Origin: Clostridia bacterium 41_269
GTDB lineage: Bacteria > Bacillota > DTU086
NCBI GenBank assembly: GCA_001508005.1
Contig: LGEZ01000010.1
Span: 1-64,000 of the forward strand
DNA length: 64,000 bases
Direction of reading: 5' to 3'
The notes below the pieces were generated by a model. That model was not told the origin of the DNA. It was given only the letters and a program-made list of their open reading frames with translations, and did no database searches. The position numbers were made by a program, and so were the translations under genes. Shown piece after piece: positions 1 through 10,696 of the stretch (its first letter is position 1; each line of letters begins with the position of its first letter).

Positions 1-77
1 TTAATTATTTATCGCCTCGGGAATTTCATGAAGTATTTACCCGGTATTCTGCAAGTTGCTTAACTGTTACGGCTTAA

Positions 78-341
78 TTGTCCAAAATTTGGGGGTCAGC
101 CCAGGCAGGATTGCCGAAAGTGCGGTTGCATGACCTGCGGCATACGCACGCAAGCCTGCTTTTAACTAGAGGCGTTCACCCAAAGGTAGTGCAGGAACGG
201 CTGGACCACAGCAGTATAACAATGACCATTGGCCTGTACAGCCACTTAACCCCTGGCCAGCAGGAAGCAGCAGCAGCAGCCACATTGAACGGCCTGCTGA
301 ACAAAGAAAAAAGCCCTGTAAAAGCACAGGGCGAAAAATAA
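78..341 (+). pseudogene. C-terminal fragment of a phage-type tyrosine integrase
   Basis: HDLRHTHASLLL...GVHPKVVQERLDHSSITMTIGLYSHL matches the C-terminal catalytic motifs; N-terminal half absent, in-frame stop upstream. Confidence 0.8.
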
Positions 342-477
342 AAATGTTTAGCTTACCACCAGCAGGGATGCGACCCCTGCTAATTTTTTACCCACAATTG
401 GCTTAAAATTGGCTTACTGGAGAAACTTTTAAAGGCCCCCGGGAATTCCCACAACCCCGGAAGCCTTGATATTCCTG

Positions 478-563
<86 letters not shown>

Positions 564-634
564 CATTTTTAATTACACATCAAATGATAACAAAATTGTA
601 GGGTAAAGTCAATGGTACTGCCAAAAGCACATTT

Positions 635-1129
635 TTAATCTCTGGAGCTGTTAAAGACTCTTCTTCTATCTTCTGTATCGTATTTTATAAGGCCGATATT
701 AACTAAAACTACGCCTAGACGGAGAGCTATGAATATTGCCAAAACGGTGCAGAAAACCAGGAAATAGTGTCCCAAACCTATAGCAATACCCAGAGCTGCA
801 GATGCCCATATATTTGCTGCAGTAGTAAGTCCTCTTACATCTCCATGGCTGGTGTCTTTCCAAATAATACCTGCCCCCAGAAAGCCTATTCCTGTAATTA
901 TTCCCACTATCAAACGGGCTGGGTCCATGGATATTATGCCTTTATCATTTACAAATTCTCCAAATCCGTATGCAGAAACTATGGAAATCATGGTTGAAGT
1001 TATGCATACCAGGGCATGGGTTCTCACCCCTGCAGGTTTTCCTGCTTTAGTTCTTTCAATACCCAGTACAGTGCCCACGATTAACGCAACAAGGAGCCTA
1101 ATGACAATTTCTTTATGGGAAAGAAGCAA
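635..1129 (-). CDS. MgtC/SapB family membrane protein
   Basis: GIERTKAGKPAGVRTHALVCI...GIGFLGAGIIWK...VRGLTTAANIWASAALGIAIG motifs. Confidence 0.88.
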   Translation of the reverse strand: MLLSHKEIVIRLLVALIVGTVLGIERTKAGKPAGVRTHALVCITSTMISIVSAYGFGEFVNDKGIISMDPARLIVGIITGIGFLGAGIIWKDTSHGDVRGLTTAANIWASAALGIAIGLGHYFLVFCTVLAIFIALRLGVVLVNIGLIKYDTEDRRRVFNSSRD

Positions 1130-1414
1130 AACACCACACCTCTTTGAAATAATAATTTTACAACTGCTTTTTCTTTAATTATTAATATATTTGATTTATG
1201 CTAATAAAGGAACTTATGTTTAAAAAAATACAAAAAATTTTATGCCAAATTTTGTACCGCATTTTTATGCCTTTATATAAGATGAGATACTTTGTAGTGG
1301 TGGGAAAATTTTAAAAGCAGGGAAAAATTTATTTTTAACGAACTTTTGAAGAATTAAATTATTTGAAGAAGAAAAATGATAAAATAGTCTTTTCTTTTTA
1401 TCAGGGGGGGTAAC

Positions 1415-4063
1415 ATGGGCAAAAAAGTGATGCTTTTGGATGGAAACAGCCTTGTGCATAGAGCATTTCACGCCCTACCTTTATTGAGCAACAGAGGGGG
1501 AGTTTTTACTAATGCAGTTTTGGGTTTTACAACGATGCTTTTTAAGCTGTTGAAGAATGAAAAGCCTGATTACATAGCTGTAGCTTTTGATAAAGGAAGA
1601 ACCTTCCGCCACGATGAATATGAGAAATATAAAGCCCACAGAAAACCAGTTCCTGACGAACTGCGGCATCAGTTTGTATTGGTCAAAGATATTTTAAGCG
1701 CATTAAATATAAAAATTTTCGAATATGAAGGATATGAAGCTGATGATATTTTAGGAACTTTAGCTAAAAAGGCTGAGGAAGAAGGGTTAGAACCCATAAT
1801 TGTAACTGGTGATAGCGATGCTCTGCAGCTGGTTTCCCCATCAACAAAAGTTATGCTGACCCGTAAAGGCATATCTCAAATAGAGACCTTTGATATAGAA
1901 AAAATAAAAGAAAAATATAATTTAGAACCAAAACAGTTAGTAGATGTTAAAGCTTTAATGGGTGATGCTTCAGACAATATTCCTGGAGTTCCTGGTATAG
2001 GAGAAAAAACAGCCTTGAAGCTGATCAGAGAGTTTAAAGATATTGATAATCTTTTAAAAAATCTGGCGAAACTGCCTTCGAAAAAGTTGATGAAGAATAT
2101 TAAGGAGCATCAAGAGCAACTTCTTATGAGCCGCATGCTTGCGGAGATACGCACAGATCTTGAATTGGAAGGAGATATTTTAGAGTGCAGAACTGCTAGG
2201 CCTGATTATGATAGGCTTCTAAAAATTTTTGATGAGCTTGATTTTCGTAAATTAACCAAAGAAGTTTTAGAAGAAATGAAATTAAGTGAAGAAGAGGAAG
2301 AAAAAAATAATGGTGAAAAGAAAAATGTGGAAGAAATTGATAATGTGGAACGTCTTTCGCAATTAATTGAAGGGGTCCTAAAAAGTAAAAAAGCAGCAAT
2401 GCATTTTGTGTTTGAAGGAAGCTCTTATTTTCAATCCAGGATAATTGGCTTTGGTCTTTCATTTGATGGCAAATCCTATGCATTAAACTTAAACGATAGC
2501 GGTAAAAAGAGTGAGGATAAATTACTTCAAGTATTAAAACCCTTGTTTGAGAACCATACATTGGATATTATCCTTTATGACAGCAAGAAGACCATTGCTG
2601 TTTTAAAAGTGAAAGGCATTGATATTAATTTTTTGCCTGATGATATTATGATTGCTGCATATCTTCTAAATCCCTCTGCATCAGGTTATGATATACAGTA
2701 TTTAGCCTTAGAATATTTAGACAAAACAGTTGTTGAACCTGAAAATCCCGGAATTAGAGCAGCGTGTTATGCGGAATTAATAATGGATCTTAGGGATGAG
2801 CTTGTTGACAGATTGAAAATAGCCCAGATGGACAGTCTTTATTATGATTTGGAGCTTCCTTTGGCCCGTATACTTGCTAAAATGGAAATTTCAGGGGTGA
2901 CTTTGGATAGGGAAAGGTTAAAGGAGATGTCTCAGGAATTTGCAGAAAAAATTGAAGAGGTAACTTCAGAAATCTATGAATTGGCGGGGGAAGAATTTAA
3001 TATAAACTCTCCAAAACAGCTTGCCTATATTCTTTTTGAAAAGTTAAAACTGCCCGTAATCAAACGTACCAAAACAGGGTATTCCACAGATGCTGCTGTT
3101 CTTGAAGAGCTTGCCCAATATCATGAAATTGCAGCAAAGATATTATATTACAGGCAGTTAATGAAACTTAAGTCTACTTATTTGGATGCAATGGATAAAC
3201 TGGTGGATGAGAAAACAGGAAGAATTCACACCACCTTTAACCAAACCATTACAGCCACGGGAAGACTGAGCAGTGCAGAACCAAATCTGCAAAATATTCC
3301 TGTAAGGCTTGAAATAGGAAGAAAAATAAGGAAATTATTTATTCCCAAATATTCTGGCTGGTTTATCCTTGCTGCTGATTATTCTCAAATTGAATTAAGG
3401 GTAATGGCTCATCTTTCAGAAGACGAAAATTTGAGGAAAGCATTTTTAAAAGGTGAGGATATTCATGCTAGAACTGCTTCCGAGGTTTTTGGTGTAAAAA
3501 TAGAAGATGTAGACAGAAATATGAGGCGAATGGCTAAAGCTGTTAATTTTGGAATTATTTATGGTATCAGCGATTTTGGTCTTGCTAGGGATTTGGGGAT
3601 ATCCAGGCAGGAAGCCAAAAGATATATAGAAAAATATTTTCAGAGGTATCCTGGTGTTAAGGCTTATATGGAAAAAATTGTGGAAGAAGCAAGGGAAAAA
3701 GGATATGTTACCACTATTCTCAACAGGCGTCGATATATTCCAGAATTGTTCAGTACAAACAGAAATGTTAGGGGGTTTGGAGAACGTACAGCAATCAATA
3801 CTCCCATTCAGGGTAGTGCTGCGGATATAATCAAGTTGGCTATGCTCAGGGTGGATAAAGAAATTGAAAATAGCAGCTTAAAAGTCGAAATGGTGCTGCA
3901 GGTTCATGATGAACTTATTTTTGAAGTTGCAGAAGAGGATCTACAGGATGCAGCTGTAATGATAAAAAGGGAAATGGAAGGAGCTTACAACCTGAGGGTT
4001 CCCTTAGTTGTGGATTTAAAGTATGGAAAAAATTGGTATGATATGGAACCGTTAGAATTATAG
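1415..4063 (+). CDS. polA: DNA polymerase I
   Basis: N-terminal 5'-nuclease domain and family A polymerase motifs (DYSQIELR, RRMAKAVNFGIIYG, QVHDEL). Confidence 0.97.
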   Translation: MGKKVMLLDGNSLVHRAFHALPLLSNRGGVFTNAVLGFTTMLFKLLKNEKPDYIAVAFDKGRTFRHDEYEKYKAHRKPVPDELRHQFVLVKDILSALNIKIFEYEGYEADDILGTLAKKAEEEGLEPIIVTGDSDALQLVSPSTKVMLTRKGISQIETFDIEKIKEKYNLEPKQLVDVKALMGDASDNIPGVPGIGEKTALKLIREFKDIDNLLKNLAKLPSKKLMKNIKEHQEQLLMSRMLAEIRTDLELEGDILECRTARPDYDRLLKIFDELDFRKLTKEVLEEMKLSEEEEEKNNGEKKNVEEIDNVERLSQLIEGVLKSKKAAMHFVFEGSSYFQSRIIGFGLSFDGKSYALNLNDSGKKSEDKLLQVLKPLFENHTLDIILYDSKKTIAVLKVKGIDINFLPDDIMIAAYLLNPSASGYDIQYLALEYLDKTVVEPENPGIRAACYAELIMDLRDELVDRLKIAQMDSLYYDLELPLARILAKMEISGVTLDRERLKEMSQEFAEKIEEVTSEIYELAGEEFNINSPKQLAYILFEKLKLPVIKRTKTGYSTDAAVLEELAQYHEIAAKILYYRQLMKLKSTYLDAMDKLVDEKTGRIHTTFNQTITATGRLSSAEPNLQNIPVRLEIGRKIRKLFIPKYSGWFILAADYSQIELRVMAHLSEDENLRKAFLKGEDIHARTASEVFGVKIEDVDRNMRRMAKAVNFGIIYGISDFGLARDLGISRQEAKRYIEKYFQRYPGVKAYMEKIVEEAREKGYVTTILNRRRYIPELFSTNRNVRGFGERTAINTPIQGSAADIIKLAMLRVDKEIENSSLKVEMVLQVHDELIFEVAEEDLQDAAVMIKREMEGAYNLRVPLVVDLKYGKNWYDMEPLEL

Positions 4064-4093
4064 AATGAGGTTTTTAGCGGGGAGAGCTGTTTA

Positions 4094-4924
4094 ATGCCTG
4101 AGTTACCTGAAGTGGAGACCATAAGAAGAACTTTGGAGCCCAAAATTATAGGTAGAAGAATAGAAAGTGCAGAGGTTTTTTATCCTCACATAATCAAATA
4201 TCCCCCTGTCATTGAATTTATTATTGGTGTTGAAGGTGGTCTTATCAAAAAATTAAGAAGGCGGGGAAAATATCTTATAATCGATTTGGATAACGGATTT
4301 TCAATGTTAATAAGCTTTAGAATGACGGGTCAGCTTTTATATATGGATGAAAATTTCCTAATTCCCTGTGATAAGCATACCCATATTGTTTTTAAGTTGA
4401 ACAGCGGTGCACAATTGAGGTTTCGTGATGTAAGAAAATTCGGCAGCATTTCCTTGATTAAAACTTCAGAAATTGAGAATGCTAAAGAAATTTTAAAATT
4501 GGGTTATGAGCCCTTTTCTAATGAGATAACCAAAGATAAGCTGTATCAATTTCTAAAATCAAAGAATGGGAAAATTAAGCAGGTACTTATGAATCAGAGC
4601 TTTATATGCGGTATAGGGAATATTTATTCCGATGAAATACTTTTTTATGCTGGAATTCATCCAGAAAGAATTACCAGCTCCCTTAGTTTTGATGAAGTTT
4701 GTACTCTGCATGATGGTATAGTAAAAGTTTTAAGTGAAGCAATTGAATATAATGGCACTTCCATAAGGGATTATGTTGATGGTGAAGGGGAAAAGGGGGG
4801 CTATCAACATCGTCTCAAAGTATATGGAAGAAAAGAAAAAAAATGTGCGCGGTGTGATTCTGTAATAGCATGCACAAAAATAGGAGGACGCACAGCGCAT
4901 TTTTGTCCCCACTGTCAGAAATGA
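4094..4924 (+). CDS. mutM: formamidopyrimidine-DNA glycosylase
   Basis: MPELPEVETIRR start and C-terminal zinc finger CARCDSVIACTKIGGRTAHFCPHCQK. Confidence 0.96.
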   Translation: MPELPEVETIRRTLEPKIIGRRIESAEVFYPHIIKYPPVIEFIIGVEGGLIKKLRRRGKYLIIDLDNGFSMLISFRMTGQLLYMDENFLIPCDKHTHIVFKLNSGAQLRFRDVRKFGSISLIKTSEIENAKEILKLGYEPFSNEITKDKLYQFLKSKNGKIKQVLMNQSFICGIGNIYSDEILFYAGIHPERITSSLSFDEVCTLHDGIVKVLSEAIEYNGTSIRDYVDGEGEKGGYQHRLKVYGRKEKKCARCDSVIACTKIGGRTAHFCPHCQK

Positions 4925-4935
4925 GGTGAGGGTTT

Positions 4936-5547
4936 TTGTATGTAATAGGGTTAACAGGGGGGATTGCATCGGGAAAAAGTTTGGTTTCAAGTATTTTGGC
5001 TGAATTAGGTGCAGTGGTTTTGGATGTTGATAAAGTAGGCCATGAAATTATTAAACCGAATGAGCCTGCATATAGAGAGATAGTTGAATATTTTGGTAGA
5101 GATATTTTAATGGACAATGGAAAAATTGATAGAAAAAAACTGGGAAAAATGGTTTTCAGTGATCCAAAAAAGCTTAAAGTTTTAAATAGAATTACTCATT
5201 ATCGTATTCGGGAAAGGGTTAGGGAAATTCTAGAAAAATATAAAAATGATGGAGTAACTGTGGTTGTTGTTGAAGCAGCACTCTTGTTTGAAATGGAAAT
5301 GCACGAAATGGTAGATGAAGTTTGGGTGGTTTGGGCAAATAAAAAACAGCAAATTGAAAGGCTGATAAAACGCGATGGCCTTACTGAGGAAGAAGCTGAG
5401 AAAAGGATAGCAGCGCAGCTGCCTCCAGAGCAGAAGGTCCTGAGAGCTGATAGGGTAATATATAATTCTGGGGATGTCGAGGATACTAAGCGGCAGGTAG
5501 CTGCTTTATGGCATGAACTTTCATTAAAGTTATTGAAAAAGCGTTAA
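4936..5547 (+). CDS. coaE: dephospho-CoA kinase
   Basis: VIGLTGGIASGKS P-loop; follows polA-mutM as in many Firmicutes. Confidence 0.95.
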   Translation: MYVIGLTGGIASGKSLVSSILAELGAVVLDVDKVGHEIIKPNEPAYREIVEYFGRDILMDNGKIDRKKLGKMVFSDPKKLKVLNRITHYRIRERVREILEKYKNDGVTVVVVEAALLFEMEMHEMVDEVWVVWANKKQQIERLIKRDGLTEEEAEKRIAAQLPPEQKVLRADRVIYNSGDVEDTKRQVAALWHELSLKLLKKR

Positions 5548-5592
5548 TTACATATTATTTAAATAGCATTTTAGGATTTTGGAGCTGCAGGC

Positions 5593-6177
5593 ATGATACT
5601 GAAGTTGGTTGAGATAAAACGGTTTTTTTTAATACTTATAATTTTTTTAATTTTAATATTGTTTGCTGTAAATATTAATTTTTTTTGGAAGTTTTTTTAT
5701 CCATTTCCTTACAGAGATATAATTTGCAGATATTCTAAACAGTTTGGTGTGGATCCCCTGCTTGTTGTAGCAGTTATCAAGGTAGAAAGCAGATTCAATC
5801 CCTATGCAGAATCTGAGCAAGGAGCATTAGGGCTGATGCAGATTATGCCTGAGACTGCTGTATGGGCTGCTAAAAACTTAAATGTGAATTACAGCAGAGA
5901 AAAGCTTTTTGAGCCGGATTATAATATTATGATAGGATGCTGGTACCTTTCTAACCTGCACAGCGAATTTAATGGTAATCTTGCTTTGGTGCTTGCGTCT
6001 TATAATGGCGGCAGAGGTAATGTCCGGGAATGGATGCGTACAGGTCAGTGGGATGGAAATAGGAATTCCCTACAGAAAATACCTTTTACAGAAACTAGAG
6101 ATTTTGTTAAAAAAGTACTGAAAAATTATGAAAGGTATAAAAAGATTTATAAAGAAAATGAAGGGAGGGCACTTTAG
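5593..6177 (+). CDS. lytic transglycosylase (SLT domain)
   Basis: ES RFNP...GALGLMQIMPETA and ASYNGG motifs after one N-terminal TM segment. Confidence 0.9.
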   Translation: MILKLVEIKRFFLILIIFLILILFAVNINFFWKFFYPFPYRDIICRYSKQFGVDPLLVVAVIKVESRFNPYAESEQGALGLMQIMPETAVWAAKNLNVNYSREKLFEPDYNIMIGCWYLSNLHSEFNGNLALVLASYNGGRGNVREWMRTGQWDGNRNSLQKIPFTETRDFVKKVLKNYERYKKIYKENEGRAL

Positions 6178-6178
6178 A

Positions 6179-7216
6179 TTGGAAATTAATCAGCTTAAGA
6201 CCCTGGAGGATGTTAAAAATCTTAAGCCTGGAAAAAGGAAATTTTTTTCGGCACAGCATCAGGAAATTTTATCTGGAGCTACCACAGACATTTATTTTGT
6301 TAGAACCAGACAAGCACTTATGGGGCTTGGGCTTGAAAAAACTTATGTAGCGGCAGAAATTTTTCCAAGGAAAAGCGGTATTTTTTGCGGTGTGGAAGAA
6401 GTATTAAACTTACTTGAAAATCAGAATGTTGAGGTTTGGGCGCTTCCAGAAGGTTCAAAATTTGATGAAAAAGAAATAGTTATGAGAATAGTAGGTCCCT
6501 ATGATAATTTCGGCATTTATGAGACTGCCATTTTAGGAATTCTTGCAAGTTCCAGCGGCTGGGCTACAGCAGCTTTTGAGGTTAAGCAGGCGGCAGGTGA
6601 TAAGCCGGTATATTGTTTCGGTGCCAGACATGTACACCCTGCAGTTGCTCCAGTAATGGAAAGAAGTGCAATTATCGGTGGTGCCGATGGTGCAAGCTGT
6701 ATTTTAGGTGCCAAGCTTGCAGGGATGGAGCCTGTTGGAACTGTTCCCCATGCGTTTTTTTTAATACTGGGGGATACTGTTAAGGGTGCAGAAGCTTACG
6801 ATCGGTTAATGCCTGATGAGGCTCCTCGGCTTATTTTGGTGGATACTTTTAAAGATGAAGCTGAAGAAGCTTTAAGAGTTGCAGAAGCTTTAAAGGACAG
6901 GCTGTATGGAATAAGAATTGATACGCCCAGCGAAAGGGGTGGAGTAACTCCGGATTTAGTAAGAGAAATTCGATATAGACTTGATATTGCAGGGTTTACA
7001 TATGTTAAAATTTTTGTCTCAGGTGGACTTAATCCGGAAAAAATAAGTGTTTTAAAAGATGCAGGAGCAGATGCTTTTGGGGTGGGAAGCTATATTTCAG
7101 GAGCGCAGCCCATTGATATGACTATGGACATTAAGGAAGTTGAAGGAAAGCCCCTTGCAAAACGGGGTAGGCTGCCGGGAATAACAAATAATCCAAGGCT
7201 TAAAAGGCTTTTATAG
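6179..7216 (+). CDS. nicotinate phosphoribosyltransferase (probable TTG start inside the 6128 ORF)
   Basis: FGARHVHPAVAPVMERSAIIGGADGAS...VDTFKDE...FVSGGLNPEKI motifs; SD gggagg before TTG at 6179. Confidence 0.87.
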   Translation: MEINQLKTLEDVKNLKPGKRKFFSAQHQEILSGATTDIYFVRTRQALMGLGLEKTYVAAEIFPRKSGIFCGVEEVLNLLENQNVEVWALPEGSKFDEKEIVMRIVGPYDNFGIYETAILGILASSSGWATAAFEVKQAAGDKPVYCFGARHVHPAVAPVMERSAIIGGADGASCILGAKLAGMEPVGTVPHAFFLILGDTVKGAEAYDRLMPDEAPRLILVDTFKDEAEEALRVAEALKDRLYGIRIDTPSERGGVTPDLVREIRYRLDIAGFTYVKIFVSGGLNPEKISVLKDAGADAFGVGSYISGAQPIDMTMDIKEVEGKPLAKRGRLPGITNNPRLKRLL

Positions 7217-7243
7217 GTTATAGAAGGGACTGGTGGAAGGAAC

Positions 7244-8725
7244 TTGAAGGCTCTAGGGGTTAGAATAATTTGTTGGGTAATGATTTTTTCAATGTTATTT
7301 ACCTTGAATGGATGTGGCAGGGGGACAGGATCAGAAAATAATGCACCTGTTGTACATAAAAAAGTAAATATTATAACTTTCAGGACAAATTTATTTCCTG
7401 AACCAACAACCCTTGATCCTGTAAAGGCCAGAACGGAAAGTGAGATTTTACTGATCAATTGCTTGTATGATACTCTTTTTGAAAAAAACGGCAGCAGCAT
7501 AAAAGGCAGGTTGGCAGAGAGATGGGCCTATTCAGAAGATGGAAAAGAGCTGACGATTCACCTTAAAAAGGGAGTTAAATTTCATAATGGTAGGTCTTTA
7601 ACGGCTGAAGATGTAGAATTTTCACTTAAGCGTGCTGCGGGCTATTTTAGAGAACAGTATCCGTTATACGGAATAAGATTTTTTGATTTGGGCTTTAATG
7701 TTTTCAAAGAAAATGATTATACTCTTTCCATAACCTTTTCCAGCCCTGCTTTTAATTTTCATGAAATTTTAACGCTGCCTATTTTCTCAATTGTTAATAA
7801 AGAAGCCCTTGAAAAAAATCCTGAATATGGAGCGCCTGGCGATTATTTTAATCCAGCTGCACCAGTGGTGGGGACAGGTCCCTATAAATTTGTAGAATGG
7901 GTTAATGGAAAGTTTTTAACGTTGGCTTCTAATGCCAATTATCATGGGGGAAAAGTAAGTTTAGAAAGATTGGAATTTGTGTTTTATGATGATTTGTCCG
8001 TAGCAGCGCATGATTTTGTAGCACATGATTTGGATGTAATTACTCTGGACTATGGAAATTATTCAAAGATTCTTAAAGAGTATCCTGAACTAAAAAACAG
8101 TTTAAAGAAATTTCTAACCGGAAACAAGTATTATCTTGGATTTAACTTGTCCAGCAAGATTTTTGGCAGCCCAGAAATTAGAGATGCAGTTCTAAATTCC
8201 CTTGATACTAAAAAAATTCAAGAGGATGTTATGGGGTCTGTTAAACTGCTGAAGGAATTTGGCAAAGGAGATAAAAAAGAAGCCAAAGAAATATTAGATA
8301 ATTTGGTCCATAATTCAGACAATGATGAGAATGAATCATCAAACAATGGAACTCTAAGAATTGTGTTGGGTTTTACAGAAGGTCCAGTGCAGAATGCCAT
8401 AGCAGAAAGCATAAAAGAACAGCTAGAGCCATTAGGTATAGAAGTTTCTGTTAGGAGCTTTCCCAATGATTCAGAAACTAGGAGCTTTTCTGATCTGTAT
8501 ATTTTAAAGCAGAATTTTACACTCTTAAATTTTGTTAATGAAAATGCAGAAGATGCAGAAAAAAATGATAATAAAAAATTAGATTCTGCTGAAGAAGAAA
8601 ATCAGATATTACTGCCTTTAGCCCAGGAATATAATTTTTATTGTGTTCATAACTGGATTAAGTTTTATGTGAATAGAGACACTGGTACGATTGATTTTTT
8701 TAAGATGAAAAAAATTTTGCGTTAA
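7244..8725 (+). CDS. ABC transporter substrate-binding protein, family 5 (peptide/nickel type) lipoprotein
   Basis: lipoprotein-like N-terminus (LNGCGRG), EPTTLDPVKA, GVKFHNGRSLTAEDV, GTGPYKF motifs. Confidence 0.85.
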   Translation: MKALGVRIICWVMIFSMLFTLNGCGRGTGSENNAPVVHKKVNIITFRTNLFPEPTTLDPVKARTESEILLINCLYDTLFEKNGSSIKGRLAERWAYSEDGKELTIHLKKGVKFHNGRSLTAEDVEFSLKRAAGYFREQYPLYGIRFFDLGFNVFKENDYTLSITFSSPAFNFHEILTLPIFSIVNKEALEKNPEYGAPGDYFNPAAPVVGTGPYKFVEWVNGKFLTLASNANYHGGKVSLERLEFVFYDDLSVAAHDFVAHDLDVITLDYGNYSKILKEYPELKNSLKKFLTGNKYYLGFNLSSKIFGSPEIRDAVLNSLDTKKIQEDVMGSVKLLKEFGKGDKKEAKEILDNLVHNSDNDENESSNNGTLRIVLGFTEGPVQNAIAESIKEQLEPLGIEVSVRSFPNDSETRSFSDLYILKQNFTLLNFVNENAEDAEKNDNKKLDSAEEENQILLPLAQEYNFYCVHNWIKFYVNRDTGTIDFFKMKKILR

Positions 8726-8782
8726 ATATGAAACTGCTTGATAAATTGATAGAAGTAATAATAAAAAAGGTGGTTATTTGCG

Positions 8783-9649
8783 GTGATTGATTTAAAGTAT
8801 CATATTGCTTCCCTTGTTGCCATATTCTATGCCTTAGCCATCGGTGTCTTTGTGGGAAGCAATCTTGTGGGTAATGAAGTTTTAATTGAGCAGCAAAAAG
8901 AGATGGTTGAAAGGCTTGAGCAGGAATTTAATACTTTGAGGGAGCAGAATAAACTTGTTCAGGAAGAATTGAATGTTCTTGAAGATAAGGCAGAAGAATA
9001 TAGAAGATACAGCGAACAGGTTTTCCCATTGGTGGTTGGCGGTAGGCTTAGCGGGTTAAGAATTGCTGTTGTTGAAACAAATTCCCAGGGCTTAGCTGAA
9101 AAGGTGGAAAAGGGGCTTGCAACGGCAGGTGCAGAGGTCGTCTATGTTTTAACCATGGATTGGGATAAAGCTCCCAATTGGAAGAAACTCGAGGCTAAAT
9201 ATGCTGACAGGATTCAGGAAGCAGAAAAGGAGGACTTTAGGATTACTGCTGCCAAGCTTCTGGGGGAAGCGGCAGCTTCTGGTAAAAATAGGGATTTCTT
9301 AGCCGATCTTGTAAACAGCGGATTTCTTAAGATAAAAGGGGAATTGGGACAGAAGGTTGACGGGGTTGTTTTTATTGAAGGTGATGAAAAAAATAGAGAT
9401 GCTCTTGTGAATTTTTTCAACCTGCCGTTAGTGGATTACTACATTAACATGGGGGACAAAGTTGTTGTTGGAGAATATGAAGGTGCAAAATTTTCTTATC
9501 TAGATAAATATAAAGCTAAGCCGGTGACCACTGTGGATAATATAGATAATCCTATCGGCCTTACTTCTGTGGTATTTTCCCTATCGGGTAAAACGGGAAA
9601 CTATGGAACGGGTGAAACTGCTGAGAAGTTGATACCGGAAATACAGTGA
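8783..9649 (+). CDS. copper transporter MctB-family protein (GTG start)
   Basis: MIDLKYHIASLVAIFYALAIGVFVGSNL N-terminus followed by coiled coil. Confidence 0.75.
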   Translation: MIDLKYHIASLVAIFYALAIGVFVGSNLVGNEVLIEQQKEMVERLEQEFNTLREQNKLVQEELNVLEDKAEEYRRYSEQVFPLVVGGRLSGLRIAVVETNSQGLAEKVEKGLATAGAEVVYVLTMDWDKAPNWKKLEAKYADRIQEAEKEDFRITAAKLLGEAAASGKNRDFLADLVNSGFLKIKGELGQKVDGVVFIEGDEKNRDALVNFFNLPLVDYYINMGDKVVVGEYEGAKFSYLDKYKAKPVTTVDNIDNPIGLTSVVFSLSGKTGNYGTGETAEKLIPEIQ

Positions 9650-9783
9650 TAATTTTTTCCTTTAATTTTTTATTGAATAAATTCAGTTTTATATTTACTA
9701 TAAGCAGGAATGGGCGAAGTTTTTAAGAATAAATACCCTTAGTGTGTTTTTGATTTTTATTAAGTAGAGGGAGGGGGAGTTTT

Positions 9784-10572
9784 TTGAAAAAATTTAGGTG
9801 GTTTCTTCTAATTTCTTTATTAGTTTTTGGTCTTATTTTTTCAGCTGCAGGCTGTGGTGGGGGAGAAGAAGCAAGTAAAGAAGAAAGCGGGAAAGAAGAG
9901 CTGGTTATAAAAGCTGGTACTGATGCAGCTTATGCTCCTATGGAATATAAAGGAGAAAATGGCGAAGTTGAAGGTTTTGATGCTGATTTGATCAAAGCCA
10001 TTGGAAAAGCTGTAGGTTTGAAAGTAAGTATTAAGCATGTAGACTGGGACGGCCTGTTCCCTGCCCTTGAATCTGGAGATATAAACTGCATTATTTCTTC
10101 CATGACTATTACGGAAGAAAGGAAAAAGATCGTTGATTTCAGTGAGCCCTATTTTGAAGCTACTCAAGTAATAGCTGTTAAAAAAGGTTCTGATATCAAA
10201 GGTCTTGAGGATTTAGTTGGGAAAAAAGTTGGTGTTCAGCAGAATACCACAGGTCATTATGCTGTGGAAGAACTTGAAGGCATGAAGGATGAAGATATTA
10301 AGAAGTTTCCAACCACGCCAGATGCGTTAATAAACTTAACCAATGGACTGGTTGATGCTGTTGTAGCTGATGCTCCAGTTGTATATAACTACATAAAGCA
10401 TAATCCTGATGCTGGGCTTGTGACTATAACAGATGATGATTTTGAAAAGGAGTATTATGGAATTGCTGTTAAAAAAGGTAATAAAGAGCTTCTAGATAAA
10501 ATTAATGAGGGCTTAGCAAAAGTTAAAGAAGATGGTACTTATGACAAATTGTATAAGAAATATTTTGAATAA
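9784..10572 (+). CDS. polar/basic amino-acid ABC transporter substrate-binding lipoprotein
   Basis: AGCGGGEE lipobox; AAYAPMEYKGENGEVEGFDADLIKAIGKAVGL; family 3 SBP. Confidence 0.93.
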   Translation: MKKFRWFLLISLLVFGLIFSAAGCGGGEEASKEESGKEELVIKAGTDAAYAPMEYKGENGEVEGFDADLIKAIGKAVGLKVSIKHVDWDGLFPALESGDINCIISSMTITEERKKIVDFSEPYFEATQVIAVKKGSDIKGLEDLVGKKVGVQQNTTGHYAVEELEGMKDEDIKKFPTTPDALINLTNGLVDAVVADAPVVYNYIKHNPDAGLVTITDDDFEKEYYGIAVKKGNKELLDKINEGLAKVKEDGTYDKLYKKYFE

Positions 10573-10650
10573 AGGTTGGAAAAGTTGCTAAAAAACATTA
10601 TTTGATATGCATTTTATAAATAGATTTTTTAAACTTTAGCTATAGATTAG

Positions 10651-10679
10651 TGCGTCATGCTGAGGCTGACGCATTTTTC
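10651..10679 (+). terminator. intrinsic terminator between SBP and permease genes
   Basis: TGCGTCA-tgctgaggc-TGACGCA-TTTTT. Confidence 0.75.
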
Positions 10680-10696
10680 TTTCATTCATTTAATTA

